Part shown: in pieces, positions 55,938 through 63,986 of the stretch | How positions within the stretch are numbered: the first letter of the stretch is position 1 | Layout of the letters: every line of letters starts with the position of its first letter | Origin: Butyrivibrio fibrisolvens 16/4 | GTDB lineage: Bacteria > Bacillota > Clostridia > Lachnospirales > Lachnospiraceae | DNA: 64,000 nucleotides | Assembly: GCA_000209815.1 (NCBI GenBank) | Contig: FP929036.1 | Span: 288,296 to 352,295 of the forward strand | Direction of reading: 5' to 3' | Notes under the pieces: generated by a model | Seen by the model: the letters and a program-made list of their open reading frames with translations, nothing else | What the model was told of the DNA's origin: nothing | Database searches by the model: none | Made by a program: the position numbers and the translations under genes

Positions 55938-56918
55938 TTATAGCTGTATCCCTTTACTATCTATTACCCCCAATAAATACTCTCTAAACTTCGTGGCCTC
56001 TTCCTCTGGAAAACAGATTGTAGCACCTATTCCCGTTAGCCAGCCATAGAACTGTGGCGATACAGCTACAGACACTCTGGATTTAACGTACTCATCCCCG
56101 TCTGGGCGCACATCGATTTCGCTTCCAAATTTATCCAGTACTACACCTACCAGCTTTTTCTTGTATCTGATGGTGACAGTGCACTCCTCTCCTGCAAACA
56201 TACTGACATGCTTTCTTGCATATTCCTGAGGATTAAGTGCCAGCCTTTCCTCCTTGCCTCCACGTTTTTTATCCAGCATCTCGGCAGATACCATTTTATC
56301 CACTCGGTAATGTCTTATCTCTTCATTTTCATCATCATAAGCCACCAGATAATAGTTCTCATCATTTCTTATAAGAAAAGCAGGGCTGACCACATATAGC
56401 TTTCCACCGTGACGTGGCTTCATTTCCTTTGTAAGAGTCCACTCCTGATATTTGAAAGACATTTTCCTATCGTTATCCAGACACTGATAAATCACATCGA
56501 TTGTATAGAATATCTTTTCATCAGCTGAGGTGGCCTTCTCTGGAACCACCACCTGGCGCTGAAGCTGGGCTGCATCCTCCACTCCTGCCAAGGTAGTAAG
56601 CTTTGATACAAGAGCCTTTGTCTTTCTTTGGGAAATAAATTTTGATGCACCCACAGCATCCACTAGAAGCTTTAGCTCTGCCAACTCGAACACACGGGAG
56701 CCTATGTAGTATCCCTTTTCGCCCTTTACTACATCCACCCCGGCATCTATAAGGGTTTCCATATCCTTATACACAGTTTTTCGTTCTGCAGGAATCCCTC
56801 TGGCTTTTAGGCGTCTGGTCATTTCGATGGCATTAATCTGGTGATGCTCATCACTTTCCTCCATAAGGATTTGATATTCATTTATAATCTTTAGCTTCTG
56901 ACCTCCAACGTGTGGCAT
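55938..56918 (-). CDS. WYL-domain transcriptional regulator
   Basis: 326 residues. N-terminal winged helix (KLKIINEYQILMEESDEHHQINAIEMTRRLKARGI, YKDMETLIDAGVDV), then a WYL domain (PAFLIRNDENYYLVAYDDENEEIRHYRVDKM) and the WCX C-terminal extension. WYL proteins bind nucleic-acid or nucleotide ligands. It is divergent from murL with a 97-base gap and might control it. Confidence 0.88.
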   Translation of the reverse strand: MPHVGGQKLKIINEYQILMEESDEHHQINAIEMTRRLKARGIPAERKTVYKDMETLIDAGVDVVKGEKGYYIGSRVFELAELKLLVDAVGASKFISQRKTKALVSKLTTLAGVEDAAQLQRQVVVPEKATSADEKIFYTIDVIYQCLDNDRKMSFKYQEWTLTKEMKPRHGGKLYVVSPAFLIRNDENYYLVAYDDENEEIRHYRVDKMVSAEMLDKKRGGKEERLALNPQEYARKHVSMFAGEECTVTIRYKKKLVGVVLDKFGSEIDVRPDGDEYVKSRVSVAVSPQFYGWLTGIGATICFPEEEATKFREYLLGVIDSKGIQL

Positions 56919-57015
56919 TTTCCCATCCCCCGCTTCGCTATTTTATTATCATTTTTTTGTGATATAATTCATACGTTAAGTATAAAAGAAATAACAATTG
57001 TTTAAAAGGAAATAT

Positions 57016-58389
57016 ATGAGTAGACAAGATTTTTATAAAAAATGCAGACAGGACTACCCTACTTTCACATATCAGGGTTATTACTATGATTTAAATGATA
57101 CAGGCATTAGTATGACCTTCGATTTTTCTATCGATGGTCTTAGCGAATTTCATCCTACCTGGAGCATTCCTCGCATTAATAAGATTGATTCTGTTGATGA
57201 AAAGCTTATTGATGAGATGGTATTCTCACTTGGTATGGTGGAGCTTATCAGCTATTGGAAAATTGCCTGCCCACCTACTGTCATCATCAAAGACAGAAAG
57301 CTTTCTAATGAGCAGATTGACTGGTGGAAAAAGCTTTACTGGGGCGGACTTGGCGAATTTTATTACACAAATGGAATAGAAGAAAATATCTCCGATTTTA
57401 TGACAGTAAGCTGTGAATCTGACAAACCTTCTAATCCACCTAAGTTTGAAACGGGAAATGCCGTTAATGGCACACCTAAGGTTTTAATTCCTGTTGGTGG
57501 TGGAAAGGATTCTGTAGTTTCCATCGAGCTTCTTAAAAATAATGCTGATGTAAACTGCTATGTAATCAACTCCCGTGGCGCCACTGATGCCACAGTTCAG
57601 GTAGCAGAGCTTACAGACAAGACTATCTACGCTAAGCGTACATTAGATAAAAACATGCTGGATTTAAATGCAAAGGGCTTCCTTAATGGCCACACTCCAT
57701 TCTCTGCCCTTGTTGCTTTCTCAAGCATTATAGCAGGATATTTAAATGGCCTTTCATTTGTGGCACTTTCAAATGAAAGCAGTGCCAATGAGTCCACCGT
57801 TGCAGATAGCTATGTAAATCATCAGTACTCTAAGAGCTACGAATTCGAAGAGGATTTCAGATATTACGAGCGCACTTTCATCGGTAGCGGTGTTTATTAC
57901 TTCAGCTTTTTACGACCTCTTGCAGAGCTTCAGATTGCCATGCTTTTCTCTCGTTTCAAGAAATATCACGGCATCTTCAAAAGCTGCAATGTAGGTAGCA
58001 AGCAGGATATCTGGTGTGGACATTGTCCAAAATGCCTGTTTGTATACATCATCCTCTCTCCTTTCCTTTCTTTAGAGGAATTAGATGCCATCTTTGGCAA
58101 GAGATTATTTGAGGACGAGACTCTTATGGAAGATTTCGACAAGCTTTGCGGAATCCTTCCAGAAAAGCCTTTCGAATGTGTAGGTAGCCGCGATGAGGTT
58201 AATGCTTCTATCGTAGAATCCATTCGTAAATACGAATCCGAGGGACGTGCACTTCCAGTGCTTTTTTCTCACTATAAGGCTTCTAAGGACACCAGCACTT
58301 CTGCCTTTAAAGCCATCACCACTCAGTACTCTACTGAGCACGGCTTAAATGAATTTTTTGAAAATATAATTAAGGACGCTTTAAAATAA
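57016..58389 (+). CDS. murL: UDP-MurNAc-L-Ala-L-Glu epimerase, MurL family
   Basis: 457 residues from ATG 57016 (AAAAGGA upstream; the frame is open to a TTG at 56998). A PP-loop-like VLIPVGGGKDSVVSIELL near residue 160 fits ATP use with AMP and PPi release, and WCGHCPKCLFVYIILSPF lies near 345. The sequence and its place one base before a murD paralogue match MurL, the enzyme that turns the L-Glu of UDP-MurNAc-L-Ala-L-Glu to D-Glu, described in Xanthomonas. Recognised from memory of the family, without a search. If right, the cell makes peptidoglycan D-Glu without MurI here. Confidence 0.8.
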   Translation: MSRQDFYKKCRQDYPTFTYQGYYYDLNDTGISMTFDFSIDGLSEFHPTWSIPRINKIDSVDEKLIDEMVFSLGMVELISYWKIACPPTVIIKDRKLSNEQIDWWKKLYWGGLGEFYYTNGIEENISDFMTVSCESDKPSNPPKFETGNAVNGTPKVLIPVGGGKDSVVSIELLKNNADVNCYVINSRGATDATVQVAELTDKTIYAKRTLDKNMLDLNAKGFLNGHTPFSALVAFSSIIAGYLNGLSFVALSNESSANESTVADSYVNHQYSKSYEFEEDFRYYERTFIGSGVYYFSFLRPLAELQIAMLFSRFKKYHGIFKSCNVGSKQDIWCGHCPKCLFVYIILSPFLSLEELDAIFGKRLFEDETLMEDFDKLCGILPEKPFECVGSRDEVNASIVESIRKYESEGRALPVLFSHYKASKDTSTSAFKAITTQYSTEHGLNEFFENIIKDALK

Positions 58390-58390
58390 A

Positions 58391-59680
58391 ATGAAAGAAA
58401 CAATTAGAGATTTAGTTAAAGACAAAAAAGTTTTGATTTTAGGATTCGGCCGTGAAGGTCAGTCCAGCTTTAGAATGATTTCATCTGTAGGCGGTTATGC
58501 CTGCCTTGATATTGCAGATGCAAATGCTGTCAGCTCTGACCTTACAGCTATGCACAATGTTATTACAGGAGCTAATTACTTAGATGTTCTTGATGACTAC
58601 GATGTAGTTTTTAAGAGTCCTGGAATTGTTCTTCCAAAGGACATTAAGGAATATAAGTGCCACATTACCTGTCAGGCAGATCTTTTCCTTCAGGTTTACG
58701 GCGCTCAGACAATAGGAATTACTGGAACTAAGGGCAAATCCACAACATCTTCACTTTTATATCATATACTTAAGACATGCGGTAAGGATGTACTCTTCGG
58801 TGGAAATATTGGTCTTCCAATTTTTGATATTACAGATCAGATTCATCCACGTACTATTATCGTATTTGAGCTTTCCTGCCATCAGTTGGAATATGCTCAC
58901 TACTCACCATCAAAGGCTATCCTTTTAAATCTTTACGAGGATCACCTTGATCACTATGGCACTGTAGAAAAATACTGGTATGCAAAGCAGAACCTATACA
59001 GGAATCAGGGCTACTGTGATTTCCTTTTCTGCAACCCAGATTTCCTTCCAAAACAGGGCGAATGCAAGGCAGCCATCATCAAGGTTAAGACCGGAGACCT
59101 TCCATTTTCAAGCTTCGAAGAAATTCCTGGTGTCACACTTCGCGGCACTCACAATCTTTTCAATACAGCATTTGTTTATGATGTTTGCCGCCGCTACGAT
59201 ATCAGCGATAAGGAGTTTATGGATGCTCTCGCAACCTTCAAGACACTTGCACACCGTCTTGAGTTCATCGGCACAAAGGACGGCGTAGATTATTATGATG
59301 ATTCCATCTCTACCACTGTAGAATCCTGCATAAGCGCCATCAAGGCCATCCCTAATGCAGGAACTATTCTTCTTGGTGGTATGGACAGAGGAATCGACTA
59401 CGACCCACTTGTAGAATTTTTACAGACACGTACACTAGAGCACATTATCCTTATGTATGACAGTGGAAAGGTTCTCCTTGAGAAGCTTCAGGCTGTTGCT
59501 ACACCAGAATTTATGGAGCATGTGCATTACATAGAAGATTTAGCCAGCGCCTGTGCATTCGTTAAAGAAAACGCAAGCAAGGGCACAGCAGTTATTCTTT
59601 CACCTGCTGCTGCAAGCTACGGAGTCTTCAAAAACTTCGAGCAGCGCGGTGACTTCTTTAAAGAACAAATTGGATTATAA
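58391..59680 (+). CDS. murD2: UDP-N-acetylmuramoyl-L-alanine--L-glutamate ligase (MurD2) or MurD
   Basis: 429 residues, complete Mur ligase: VLILGFGREGQSSFRM (UDP site), ATP loop GITGTKGKSTTSSLLYHIL, FELSCHQLEY, LNLYEDHLDHYGTVEKYWYAK, HRLEFIGTKDGVDYYDDSIST and LSPAAASYGVFKNFEQRGDFF. These are MurD-type, and the stop of murL is one base before this ATG. MurD2 adds L-Glu rather than D-Glu to UDP-MurNAc-L-Ala. Whether this is the only MurD of the genome cannot be seen from the window. Confidence 0.85.
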   Translation: MKETIRDLVKDKKVLILGFGREGQSSFRMISSVGGYACLDIADANAVSSDLTAMHNVITGANYLDVLDDYDVVFKSPGIVLPKDIKEYKCHITCQADLFLQVYGAQTIGITGTKGKSTTSSLLYHILKTCGKDVLFGGNIGLPIFDITDQIHPRTIIVFELSCHQLEYAHYSPSKAILLNLYEDHLDHYGTVEKYWYAKQNLYRNQGYCDFLFCNPDFLPKQGECKAAIIKVKTGDLPFSSFEEIPGVTLRGTHNLFNTAFVYDVCRRYDISDKEFMDALATFKTLAHRLEFIGTKDGVDYYDDSISTTVESCISAIKAIPNAGTILLGGMDRGIDYDPLVEFLQTRTLEHIILMYDSGKVLLEKLQAVATPEFMEHVHYIEDLASACAFVKENASKGTAVILSPAAASYGVFKNFEQRGDFFKEQIGL

Positions 59681-59681
59681 A

Positions 59682-59731
59682 AGGCTTCCCCCTCTTAGGG
59701 GGAAGCTGTCACCGAAGGTGACTGATGAGGG
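59682..59731 (+). repeat. Palindromic repeat of the GCTTCCCCC type
   Basis: GGCTTCCCCC-TCTTA-GGGGGAAGCT followed by GTCACC-GAA-GGTGAC and TGATGAGGG. Two strong stems in 50 bases, in the 5' region of the zinc-ribbon gene. I recall near-identical scattered copies in gut Firmicutes genomes, but only this one occurs in the window. Confidence 0.7.
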
Positions 59732-59747
59732 TATAAAGGAGTATCAT

Positions 59748-60020
59748 ATGGAAACTACACGTTCGGGATTTTTAAATGATGAAGGCCCAAGAGTAAAATT
59801 CTGCAGCCGTTGTGGTTGCCGTATACCTGTCACCTCTCCTTATGAGCTTTGCAAAGAATGTATGAAAAAAGAACTCTTCCCAAAAGTAAAGGAGTTCATA
59901 AATGAAAATTATGATGTTAACGAAATGATGGTGGCTCAGGAGTTTGGCATCGAACGCTCCATCGTACACGAATGGGTACGAGAAGGCCACTTAGAGTACA
60001 AAAAACGCCCTCAATTTTAA
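59748..60020 (+). CDS. Small zinc-ribbon protein with helix-turn-helix-like tail
   Basis: 90 residues from ATG 59748 (AAAGGAG upstream). Cys pairs FCSRCGCRI and LCKECMKKEL form a zinc ribbon; the tail (MVAQEFGIERSIVHEWVREGHLEYKKRPQF) looks like a small MerR/excisionase-type helix-turn-helix. Function unknown. It follows murD2 by 67 bases, with the palindromic repeat between, and ends in a terminator. Confidence 0.75.
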   Translation: METTRSGFLNDEGPRVKFCSRCGCRIPVTSPYELCKECMKKELFPKVKEFINENYDVNEMMVAQEFGIERSIVHEWVREGHLEYKKRPQF

Positions 60021-60039
60021 TGAGGGCGTTTCCTTTTTT
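60003..60039 (+). terminator. Terminator of the murL-murD2-zinc-ribbon unit
   Basis: AAACGCCCTCA-ATTTTAA-TGAGGGCGTTT then CCTTTTTT; overlaps the CDS end. Confidence 0.9.
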
Positions 60040-60354
60040 ATAATCCAAGTATAATTCCTAAATAATCCTGTCTCTGATCAACAACTGCATGTACTGTAAT
60101 TACTTTTCTTGCCTCATCTATTTTATAAAAACAAGATTTTTCTCCAATATCAAAACCCTATAACCTTGTCTTCTTAACACAGCGTATTTGGGATCAATTC
60201 CTCTATAGGGATTATCAGATAAAGATTTGATTGATTCCTCTAATTCATTTAACTTTTCTAAAGCAACATCCACCCCAAAATTTTCCGCAATATGAAGAAT
60301 AATATTCCTGATAAGAGAATCGGCAGTATCTGTTCTATTTACTGTAAATCTCAA
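60038..60354 (-). CDS. RelE/ParE-type toxin (frame broken once)
   Basis: 105 residues if one T is added on the minus strand at 60127-60131: the open 78 residues (LEELEESIKSLSDNPYRGI-like core, YRVLILEKNLVF) then continue YKIDEARKVITVHAVVDQRQ and end at LGIILGL. The completed strand order and YRV...VFY...VHAVVDQRQDY pattern are those of the ParE/RelE toxins. It starts one base after the antitoxin stop. Either a ribosome-dependent mRNase or a gyrase poison; not decidable here. Confidence 0.82.
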
Positions 60355-60355
60355 G

Positions 60356-60637
60356 CTATTTCATCCCTTCTAACATATTTCTCAAATCGTCAAAAGTATC
60401 AGAAATAGGAGCTACTCTACCATTTCTCACATCCTCTTCAGACTCGGCGAGAATTTCCAATAATTCCATTCTTGCCTTCATTCTTCTATATTCTTCATAT
60501 GAAAGAGAAACGGTATCGCCGCGACCATTAACTGTAATTATCACAGCCTCTTTTTCTTCTCTACATCTTTTGGATATCTCACTATAATGATTTCTTAAAT
60601 CCGCTGATGGTCTTATAGTCTCTTGTAATGCATACAT
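60356..60637 (-). CDS. Phd/YefM-type antitoxin
   Basis: 93 residues. Start MYALQETIRPSADLRNHYSEISKRCREEKEAVIITVNGRGDTVSLSYEEYRRM-like Phd/YefM DNA-binding fold (seen as IRPSADLRNHY, EAVIITVNGRGD, SYEEYRRMKA), then an acidic tail that would wrap the toxin. It should repress its own promoter. AGGAGG-like site before ATG 60637. Confidence 0.9.
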   Translation of the reverse strand: MYALQETIRPSADLRNHYSEISKRCREEKEAVIITVNGRGDTVSLSYEEYRRMKARMELLEILAESEEDVRNGRVAPISDTFDDLRNMLEGMK

Positions 60638-60722
60638 GATTCTTACCTCCTCAATATCTCATATGCATATTATATCATATTTTGACTATTTTTCCATCTC
60701 TTAGATTTACCCACCCCCAATA

Positions 60723-60842
60723 AACCTTTTAAAAATGACAAAAACCTATGCTTTTAACCCTTTAAAAATGACAAAACTCATTGCTTTTAACCTCTTAAAA
60801 ATGACAAAATTTATCTATTTTAACCTTTTAAAAATGACAAAA
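60723..60842. repeat. Four 33-bp tandem repeats with a 21-bp conserved core
   Basis: Core AACCYYTTAAAAATGACAAAA starts at 60723, 60756, 60789 and 60822; the 12 bases between cores vary but mostly end in TTTT. The last unit is only the core. The spacing is exact. The 374-base gap 60638-61011 holds this array, a methyltransferase remnant and no intact gene. Confidence 0.92.
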
Positions 60843-60959
60843 TCAGCTTGATAGAGATTTGTATTTGTCATCTTATCCTTGGCAAGTCCAATCATTCTTT
60901 GCGAGAAATCCTGCCCATACACTTCACAACCATTTTTATAAAGTTTTGTTGTCTATCAT
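60815..60959 (-). pseudogene. Remnant of a class I SAM-dependent methyltransferase
   Basis: An ATG at 60957-60959 with AGGAG upstream opens only eight codons, but another minus-strand frame reads KLYKNGCEVYGQDFSQRMIG and then LAKDKMTNTNLYQADF, the GxDFS...M...A pattern after the SAM-binding strand of class I methyltransferases, before it enters the tandem repeats and stops at 60815. N- and C-terminal parts are missing, so it is a fragment, not a one-base error. Confidence 0.5.
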
Positions 60960-61011
60960 TTTGTCTCCTATACATCTGCAACTATTATTTAATTAAAATC
61001 ATTCCACAATC

Positions 61012-62635
61012 TTACACAGCTAAATCTTGATTGCAAATTCTCTGAACTTCTTTTCGGTGCGAACTTATCACAACAATCGCCTTATTATCTTTTGCATACT
61101 CAGCTATATTATCTAGTATTTTGTCTTCTACTTGAGAATCTAATCCGTTTGTCAGCTCATCCAATAATAATATTTTAGGCTTTCTTATAATTATCCTAGC
61201 TAATGCTATCCTTTGTTTCTGCCCTCCCGATAAGTTTGAGCCATTTGCATTTAACATATAATCCAACCCAACCTCATTTACATATTCTTTCAATCCGGAA
61301 AATGATATAGCTTCTTCAATTTCTTTTTTTGTATAATTCACTCCCAATGCTATATTGTCGTATACCGTGCCACTTATTATTACTGGCTCCTGAAACTGCA
61401 TTTTAATAATCTCAAATATAGTTTTTTCATCATATTTATTTATTTCCTGACTATTGATACTTACTTTACCATTGTCGTTTTTAATGAATCCACACATTGT
61501 TTTAAGTAAAGTTGTCTTCCCAGAACCACTTTCCCCATGTAATAATACTACATCCCCAGCTTTATACTTGCAGTTAATATTATTCAAAATTGATCTTCCA
61601 TTTTCCCATTCCATTTTTTTGATTTGGATATCAATCTCTGGATTATCTGAATTCATTATCGCCTTTTCGTTATCATTTACTTCTTTATCAAATAGATACT
61701 CACTTATCCTATCTGCAACTCCTAATGCTCCCTTAATTCCTCTGTATAAATCTGAAAGGTTATTTAGTGGTTCAATCATCTTACCGGTATAAACAAATAA
61801 CAGAATTGCTGTACCTAATGAGCCTTTTCCTTTTGATGCAAAACTTACTCCAATAATAAACATTATCATCGGCAATAATAGGCTCATGAACTGATTTATT
61901 CCCCCTGTTATAACCTCAACACTTACTATTCTTTTTGCTTTTGGGTAATATCTATTCCAAGATAAATCTTTGAATCTATTAAGGAAATAGTCATTTACAT
62001 TCAAACTTTTAATCTCATATATGGCTCTAATATCTTCATTTACTTCTTGAGTTAAATTTGCATTTTCTTGATAAAAAGCTTTAAAGTATAACCTTATTTT
62101 ACTATTAACAATTGTTAATATAGCAAAATACATTAAACCAATAATTAATTCAATTAGTCCATATAAATGGTTCCTGTATGAAAGGACAGCCTCAATAATT
62201 ATTATTTGGAATATATTTAAAATTAACATTAAATCACTTATTCCAATTGATTCAGCTATGATTGGACCATCGTTCATAACAGCTGATGTTATATCCCCAA
62301 TACTCTTTTTTTGAAAAAAAGCATTCTCTTTATTTAGAATTTTATCCATTAGTATTGTTCTAATTTTATTATCGAATGATATCTAAAATAATGCCATCTC
62401 TTATTTTGGAAAACTTCTGTTATTAATGCTAACACACCTATAATTGTGCATTTCATTAACAGTTCAGGTAGCAATCCTTTATTAGATTCCGTATAAAAAT
62501 CCACAAGTTCTTGCACAAGATACGAAAAATACAGAGATAATGATAACGCAATTATACTAATACTTCCCAACTTTATTTTTCCCGGTAAGAGGTCTTTAAA
62601 TAATTTTTTATTTTTCTATAACTTCTGTAACTCAT
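61012..62635 (-). CDS. ABC exporter, fused membrane and ATPase domains (frame broken twice)
   Basis: 541 residues if one A is added at 62576-62580 and 62364-62367; then ATG 62635 overlaps the stop of the small gene upstream (ATGA) and gives MSYRSYRKIKNYLKTSYREK as the N-terminus. About six membrane segments, including RTILMDKILNKENAFFQKKSIGDITS as in lipid-A/peptide exporters, then an ATPase with LHGESGSGKTTLLKTMCG (Walker A), NLSGGQKQRIALARII (signature) and KILLLDELTNGLDS (Walker B). No peptidase C39 domain. Being next to a radical SAM enzyme it likely exports or gives immunity to a modified peptide. Confidence 0.88.
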
Positions 62636-62886
62636 GCTTTTCTTACCAATCCAAATGTTTTTAACTGTTCATAAATTCTACGGTAATCCTCTGTATTCAT
62701 AATATTTTTAGAATATGTATATTCGTCAATAACACTATCCTCAAACCCATTTTCATCTTTCAAATACTCAAACAATTCAATAACATTTTGGTTTACTTCA
62801 AATCTATAATTGCTCTTTGGAAATGTAACAATCCCTTGTCCATTATTTCTTTTAGCAATTCTCAATGGCATTTCTAAACAATACAT
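62632..62886 (-). CDS. PqqD-like peptide-recognition (RRE) protein
   Basis: 84 residues: GIVTFPKSNYRFEVNQNVIELFEYLKDENG-like strand-helix order, ending YRRIYEQLKTFGLVRKA. The pattern (three strands with the N.x.I/LF/ELL helix, then two more helices) is that of PqqD domains, which bring precursor peptides to radical SAM enzymes. It overlaps the radical SAM gene by 13 bases and the exporter gene by four, so the three are one translational unit. Similarity judged by eye. Confidence 0.65.
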   Translation of the reverse strand: MYCLEMPLRIAKRNNGQGIVTFPKSNYRFEVNQNVIELFEYLKDENGFEDSVIDEYTYSKNIMNTEDYRRIYEQLKTFGLVRKA

Positions 62887-63938
62887 TTTTCTATTTCCTC
62901 CATCATAGTTTTACATAATCTATCACCCATTTTCGATGACAACACACAAGGATAACATGTATTTCTAAAACAATCACATTTATTACATGTACACTTTTCA
63001 AATGGATTATCTCCCTCTGTTATTTCAAAAATATCACCATATCCAGGATTACTTGCTATATTCCAAAAATCACCATTCTGAAGCCTCAAATTTTTCTCTT
63101 TATTTTTCTCGAGTATATTGCCTCTATACCGATCACAAGGGAATAGCAATCCACTATTATTTATATAAAAGAAATTTGTTCCCGCACCACACATTTGAAA
63201 TCCTTTTGGAAATTCTTTTCCCAACACTACATTGGCATATCGTTCTGCCAAAGGAGGAATAAATCTTGGTGTTATTTCTAAAACTTTCTTTACCTCTTCA
63301 TACTTTTGAGCTACCAAATCGACCAATCTTAGACTCTGCTCAATACTTATCTCATAATTTTTATCTTTTGCATTTCCTCCTGGGAGCATTTGCAGTAATA
63401 CTAATTGGTTAACTCTCTCAGCAACACAAAAATCTATCATCTCTGGTATACTGTCAATATTCAAACTACTAACGACCGTATTTACTGTTATAGATAAATC
63501 ATTTCGATTATTCTCTTCTTTTAATTTAATTATTTTTTCCAAATTGCTTTTTGTTATACCAAAAACCTTCTTTCCCCTTATCTGGTCATTAAGAAATTCA
63601 TTAGGACCTTCCAAACTTATTACAATATTCTTCAATGCATTATTGGAAACAATCTCTTTACATAAATTATCATCAGATAACTTAAGACCATTTGTATTAA
63701 ATCCAAATTCTAGATTATTCTTCTCAAAACATTTAAAAATATCCTTTATATCTTTTCTTGCTGTTGGTTCCCCACCTAAAAGATGTACGCGTTCAACTCC
63801 CTCTTTAGCCAATTTCTCAATAATATTAAAAACTTCTTCGGTAGACAGTTCATCTTCGATTTGACCCAAAAAATCTCCATTAATACAATGTTCACAATTC
63901 AAATTGCATTTATATGTTATGTCCCATTTTATATTCAT
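62874..63938 (-). CDS. Radical SAM/SPASM peptide-modifying enzyme
   Basis: 354 residues. Start ITYKCNLNCEHC (Cys 11, 15, 18) binds the radical SAM cluster, and VHLLGGEPTARKDI is the GGEP motif. The C-terminal SPASM part has CGAGTNFFYINNSGLLFPC and a dense Cys run CTCNKCDCFRNTCYPC for auxiliary clusters. Such enzymes make thioether or carbon-carbon links in RiPP precursor peptides. AGGAG is upstream of ATG 63938. No precursor is seen in the window; it would lie beyond 64000 or be translated from the edge. Confidence 0.9.
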   Translation of the reverse strand: MNIKWDITYKCNLNCEHCINGDFLGQIEDELSTEEVFNIIEKLAKEGVERVHLLGGEPTARKDIKDIFKCFEKNNLEFGFNTNGLKLSDDNLCKEIVSNNALKNIVISLEGPNEFLNDQIRGKKVFGITKSNLEKIIKLKEENNRNDLSITVNTVVSSLNIDSIPEMIDFCVAERVNQLVLLQMLPGGNAKDKNYEISIEQSLRLVDLVAQKYEEVKKVLEITPRFIPPLAERYANVVLGKEFPKGFQMCGAGTNFFYINNSGLLFPCDRYRGNILEKNKEKNLRLQNGDFWNIASNPGYGDIFEITEGDNPFEKCTCNKCDCFRNTCYPCVLSSKMGDRLCKTMMEEIEKCIV

Positions 63939-63964
63939 TATTATTCTCCTTTTCTACAGTAAAT

Positions 63965-63986
63965 GAGGCTGCTTTTCGGCAGCCTC
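63965..63986. terminator. Hairpin upstream of the radical SAM gene
   Basis: GAGGCTGC-TTTTCG-GCAGCCTC, 27 bases before the radical SAM ATG. Without a T tract on the minus strand, it could be the leaky stem often found between a precursor-peptide gene and its modification genes. Confidence 0.6.

Noticed and set aside
60723..60842. Short regular repeats considered as a second CRISPR
   Set aside because: The variable part is only 12 bases and rich in T; the core has no CRISPR features and there are no cas genes near.
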